Part shown: positions 53,279 through 54,527 of the stretch, piece by piece | Numbering within the stretch: the first letter of the stretch is position 1 | Layout of the letters: each line of letters starts with the position of its first letter | Assembly (NCBI GenBank): GCA_945883495.1 | Contig: CAMCXS010000039.1 | Location: 1-54,527, forward strand | Length of the DNA stretch: 54,527 bases | Source of the DNA: Akkermansia muciniphila | GTDB taxonomy: Bacteria; Verrucomicrobiota; Verrucomicrobiia; Verrucomicrobiales; DEV007 | Reading direction: 5' to 3' | Program-made: the position numbers and the translations under genes | Notes under the pieces: model-generated | Databases searched by the model: none | The model's input: only the letters and a program-made list of their open reading frames with translations | Told to the model about the DNA's origin: nothing

Positions 53279-53530
53279 CTTGTTCTCACCGGTCCAGCGC
53301 CGTCCCGGGCGGAATCAAGGGTGATTCTTGCTGGGGCGGCTCCGTGCCGACCCGACCCAAGGGTCATTCTCGTAGGGACGGCGCCGGTCCTGGCGGAATG
53401 AAGGGTGATTCTCATCGGAACGGCGCCGTCCCGAGCGGAACCAGGGGTGATTCTCGTGAGGACGGTGCCGTCCCGGGTGGAAGGAAGGGTGATTCTCGCT
53501 GGAACGGCGCCGTCCCGGGTGGAAGCATAT
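53279..53530. repeat. 42-bp tandem array (family R3)
   Basis: Six units at an exact 42-base spacing begin at about 53279, 53321, 53363, 53405, 53447 and 53489. The consensus is GTGATTCTCGCTGGAACGGC followed by GCCGTCCCGGGTGGAAGGAAGG. Each unit centres on the near-palindrome GGAACGGCGCCGTCCC (for example 53417-53432). The array lies upstream of the minus-strand DUF6261-like gene. It is unrelated in sequence to R2 but has the same period. Confidence 0.95.
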
Positions 53531-53602
53531 CCCCTGGAAGACGGTCCAATCCCTGCGCGGGGCCGAAGCAGTGTCCGCATCAGGCGTCGTGAGGCGATCG
53601 CT

Positions 53603-53677
53603 CGTACGTTGGACCTGTGGTCCGACCGGCCCCAATCATCACGATGGAGGACGGTCGGATCACAGATCCAACCTACG
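53603..53677. repeat. Long imperfect hairpin repeat H (full copy)
   Basis: The arm 53603-53628 and the arm 53652-53677 are inverted copies with 23 of 26 bases matching, around a 23-base loop. This is far beyond chance for 75 bases. A shortened copy is at 52316-52353. It may be a REP- or MITE-like element. No terminal target duplication was recognised. Confidence 0.8.
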
Positions 53678-53836
53678 GAACGAGGTCTTGAGCGACGGAA
53701 AGAAGAAAACGGGAATCACCACCCACGGAATACACGGAACATGCATCGGCGGCGGCTGTTCTCCCCGGGGACATCTTTGCAGCGTGGCGATGGTGGTAGA
53801 GCACGGTCTCCTGAGCCAGGCACGCGGAGGTCGGCG
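53678..53836. other. Intergenic remainder with CACGGAATACACGGAAC trace
   Basis: No gene recognised. CACCCACGGAATACACGGAAC near 53722-53742 resembles the dispersed CACAGAGGACACGGAG-type intergenic sequence also hinted at near 1021-1160. The rest, up to the Uma2 stop, has no clear structure. Confidence 0.35.
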
Positions 53837-54409
53837 TCAAACCGCCAATACGGCGGACAGATCGAAGGCAAATCCCGGCAGCGCGCTGGACTCCACTAGC
53901 GTTTCGGCGGCGATGTGGAGGACCTCGGAGTATCTCCCATCGACGGGACGCCGGTAGACCTCGGTGCGCTGATCTTCGGGGACGACGATCCACACTTCCG
54001 GCACCCCAGCTTGGGCATACGTCGCCGTCTTGGCACGGTCGAGCGCCAACGAGCTGATCGCGACTTCAATGACCAAGTGCGCCGTCGTGGGTTTCAGGAG
54101 CCAGAAATCTTCCAACCTTCCAGCCACCACCGAAATGTCCGGCTCTGGCTCGGAATCTCCGATCGTCAAAGGATCTTCCTTGCGGACCAGAAACTGATCT
54201 TCGGGACAAAACTTCGCTAAGGCCCGGAACAAAACTTGGAACACAAAGAGGTGCAGCTCGGACTTTGACATTTTCTGGACGATCACGCCGTTGATCAACT
54301 CGACGGGGCACTCATCAAACACCCCTGCCGCGATCATCCGATGGTAACGCTCAATGGTCACGGGCGCGACTCGCTTGCGGATTTCAGCGTCTTCGAGGAT
54401 CTCCAGCAC
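53837..54409 (-). CDS. Uma2-family PD-(D/E)XK nuclease-fold protein
   Basis: The 190-residue protein has the Uma2 (DUF820) plan: VTIERYHRMIAAGVF, VELINGVIVQKM, SEPEPDISVVAG with the catalytic Asp, HLVIEVAISSLALDRAKTATYAQAGVPEVWIV with Glu and Lys, and YRRPVDGRYSEV. The nuclease residues appear complete, but the biological role of these proteins is unknown. They are expanded in cyanobacteria and found in many Verrucomicrobiota. The start is GTG 54409 (VLEILEDAEIRKRV). I see no gene in the last 118 bases. Confidence 0.9.
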   Translation of the reverse strand: MLEILEDAEIRKRVAPVTIERYHRMIAAGVFDECPVELINGVIVQKMSKSELHLFVFQVLFRALAKFCPEDQFLVRKEDPLTIGDSEPEPDISVVAGRLEDFWLLKPTTAHLVIEVAISSLALDRAKTATYAQAGVPEVWIVVPEDQRTEVYRRPVDGRYSEVLHIAAETLVESSALPGFAFDLSAVLAV

Positions 54410-54527
54410 AACGGCAGCCTACCGTGAGGGAAAGCGCAGAGCAAGGCCCCAGTCTCGGGTCAAGTAAGTCACCCAAGCCTAAGGCATGATCGCGGCTTCA
54501 GAGAGCCCGCCGATACCGCTCAATGGC

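Overview
This is a 54.5-kb GC-rich bacterial chromosomal segment. It most likely comes from the Verrucomicrobiota: it has a planctomycete-type cytochrome c domain protein, paired Gfo/Idh/MocA oxidoreductases, a secreted xanthan-lyase-like FAD oxidoreductase, many secreted or lipid-anchored proteins, weak and irregular Shine-Dalgarno sequences, and menaquinone synthesis. The phylum call is an inference from gene content, since no rRNA is present. I see no tRNA, rRNA, CRISPR array, prophage or recognisable transposase.

Layout. 1-440: a 21-bp tandem array cut by the window edge, then an unknown small helical protein. 1.3-4.4 kb (minus): membrane DUF2314-like protein, glucuronate isomerase (uxaC) and a Dabb protein. 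4.5-8.3 kb (plus): secreted protein, YkuD-like protein, rpsN, an FmdB zinc ribbon and a CorC/HlyC membrane protein. 8.3-13.1 kb (minus): a three-gene flavin electron-transfer operon consisting of a secreted FAD oxidoreductase, a membrane protein with two FMN-attachment motifs and CxxxCP clusters, and ApbE. 13.2-21.3 kb (plus): ffh-rpsP-khpA, a caspase-fold-like lipoprotein lacking catalytic residues, and purS-purL-purQ-purM. 21.3-21.6 kb: a 42-bp tandem array. 21.7-25.4 kb (minus): lipoprotein, purine nucleoside phosphorylase and a topoisomerase IV/gyrase A subunit. 25.5-32.3 kb: PhoD-like phosphatase, polysaccharide deacetylase lipoprotein, two Gfo/Idh/MocA enzymes and a GlsB-type membrane protein. 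32.4-37.8 kb (minus): two tandem TAXI binding proteins, a second ApbE, and a cytochrome c/FGE-like fusion. 38.1-44.2 kb: ankyrin-L,D-transpeptidase fusion, cNMP-binding protein, coiled-coil membrane protein, lysine 2,3-aminomutase, Nudix protein and ECF sigma factor. 44.3-49.2 kb (plus): menF-menD-menH-menB-menA. 49.3-52.1 kb: beta-helix glycosidase and NHL-repeat protein. 52.1-54.4 kb: a repeat-rich region with a DUF6261-like gene and a Uma2 nuclease-fold gene.

How it fits together. The men genes make the quinone pool. The flavinylated membrane protein and the heme-c protein look like ways to move electrons from that pool, or to it, across the cytoplasmic membrane. The pur genes catalyse the glutamine-dependent middle steps of IMP synthesis. 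UxaC, the beta-helix enzyme, the deacetylase and the Gfo/Idh proteins suggest use of plant or algal polysaccharides.

The least conventional signal is in the non-coding DNA. Three unrelated tandem arrays share a 21- or 42-bp period (two or four helical turns), and each unit has a palindromic core. One family recurs 49 kb away, and a hairpin repeat brackets the DUF6261-like gene together with its array.
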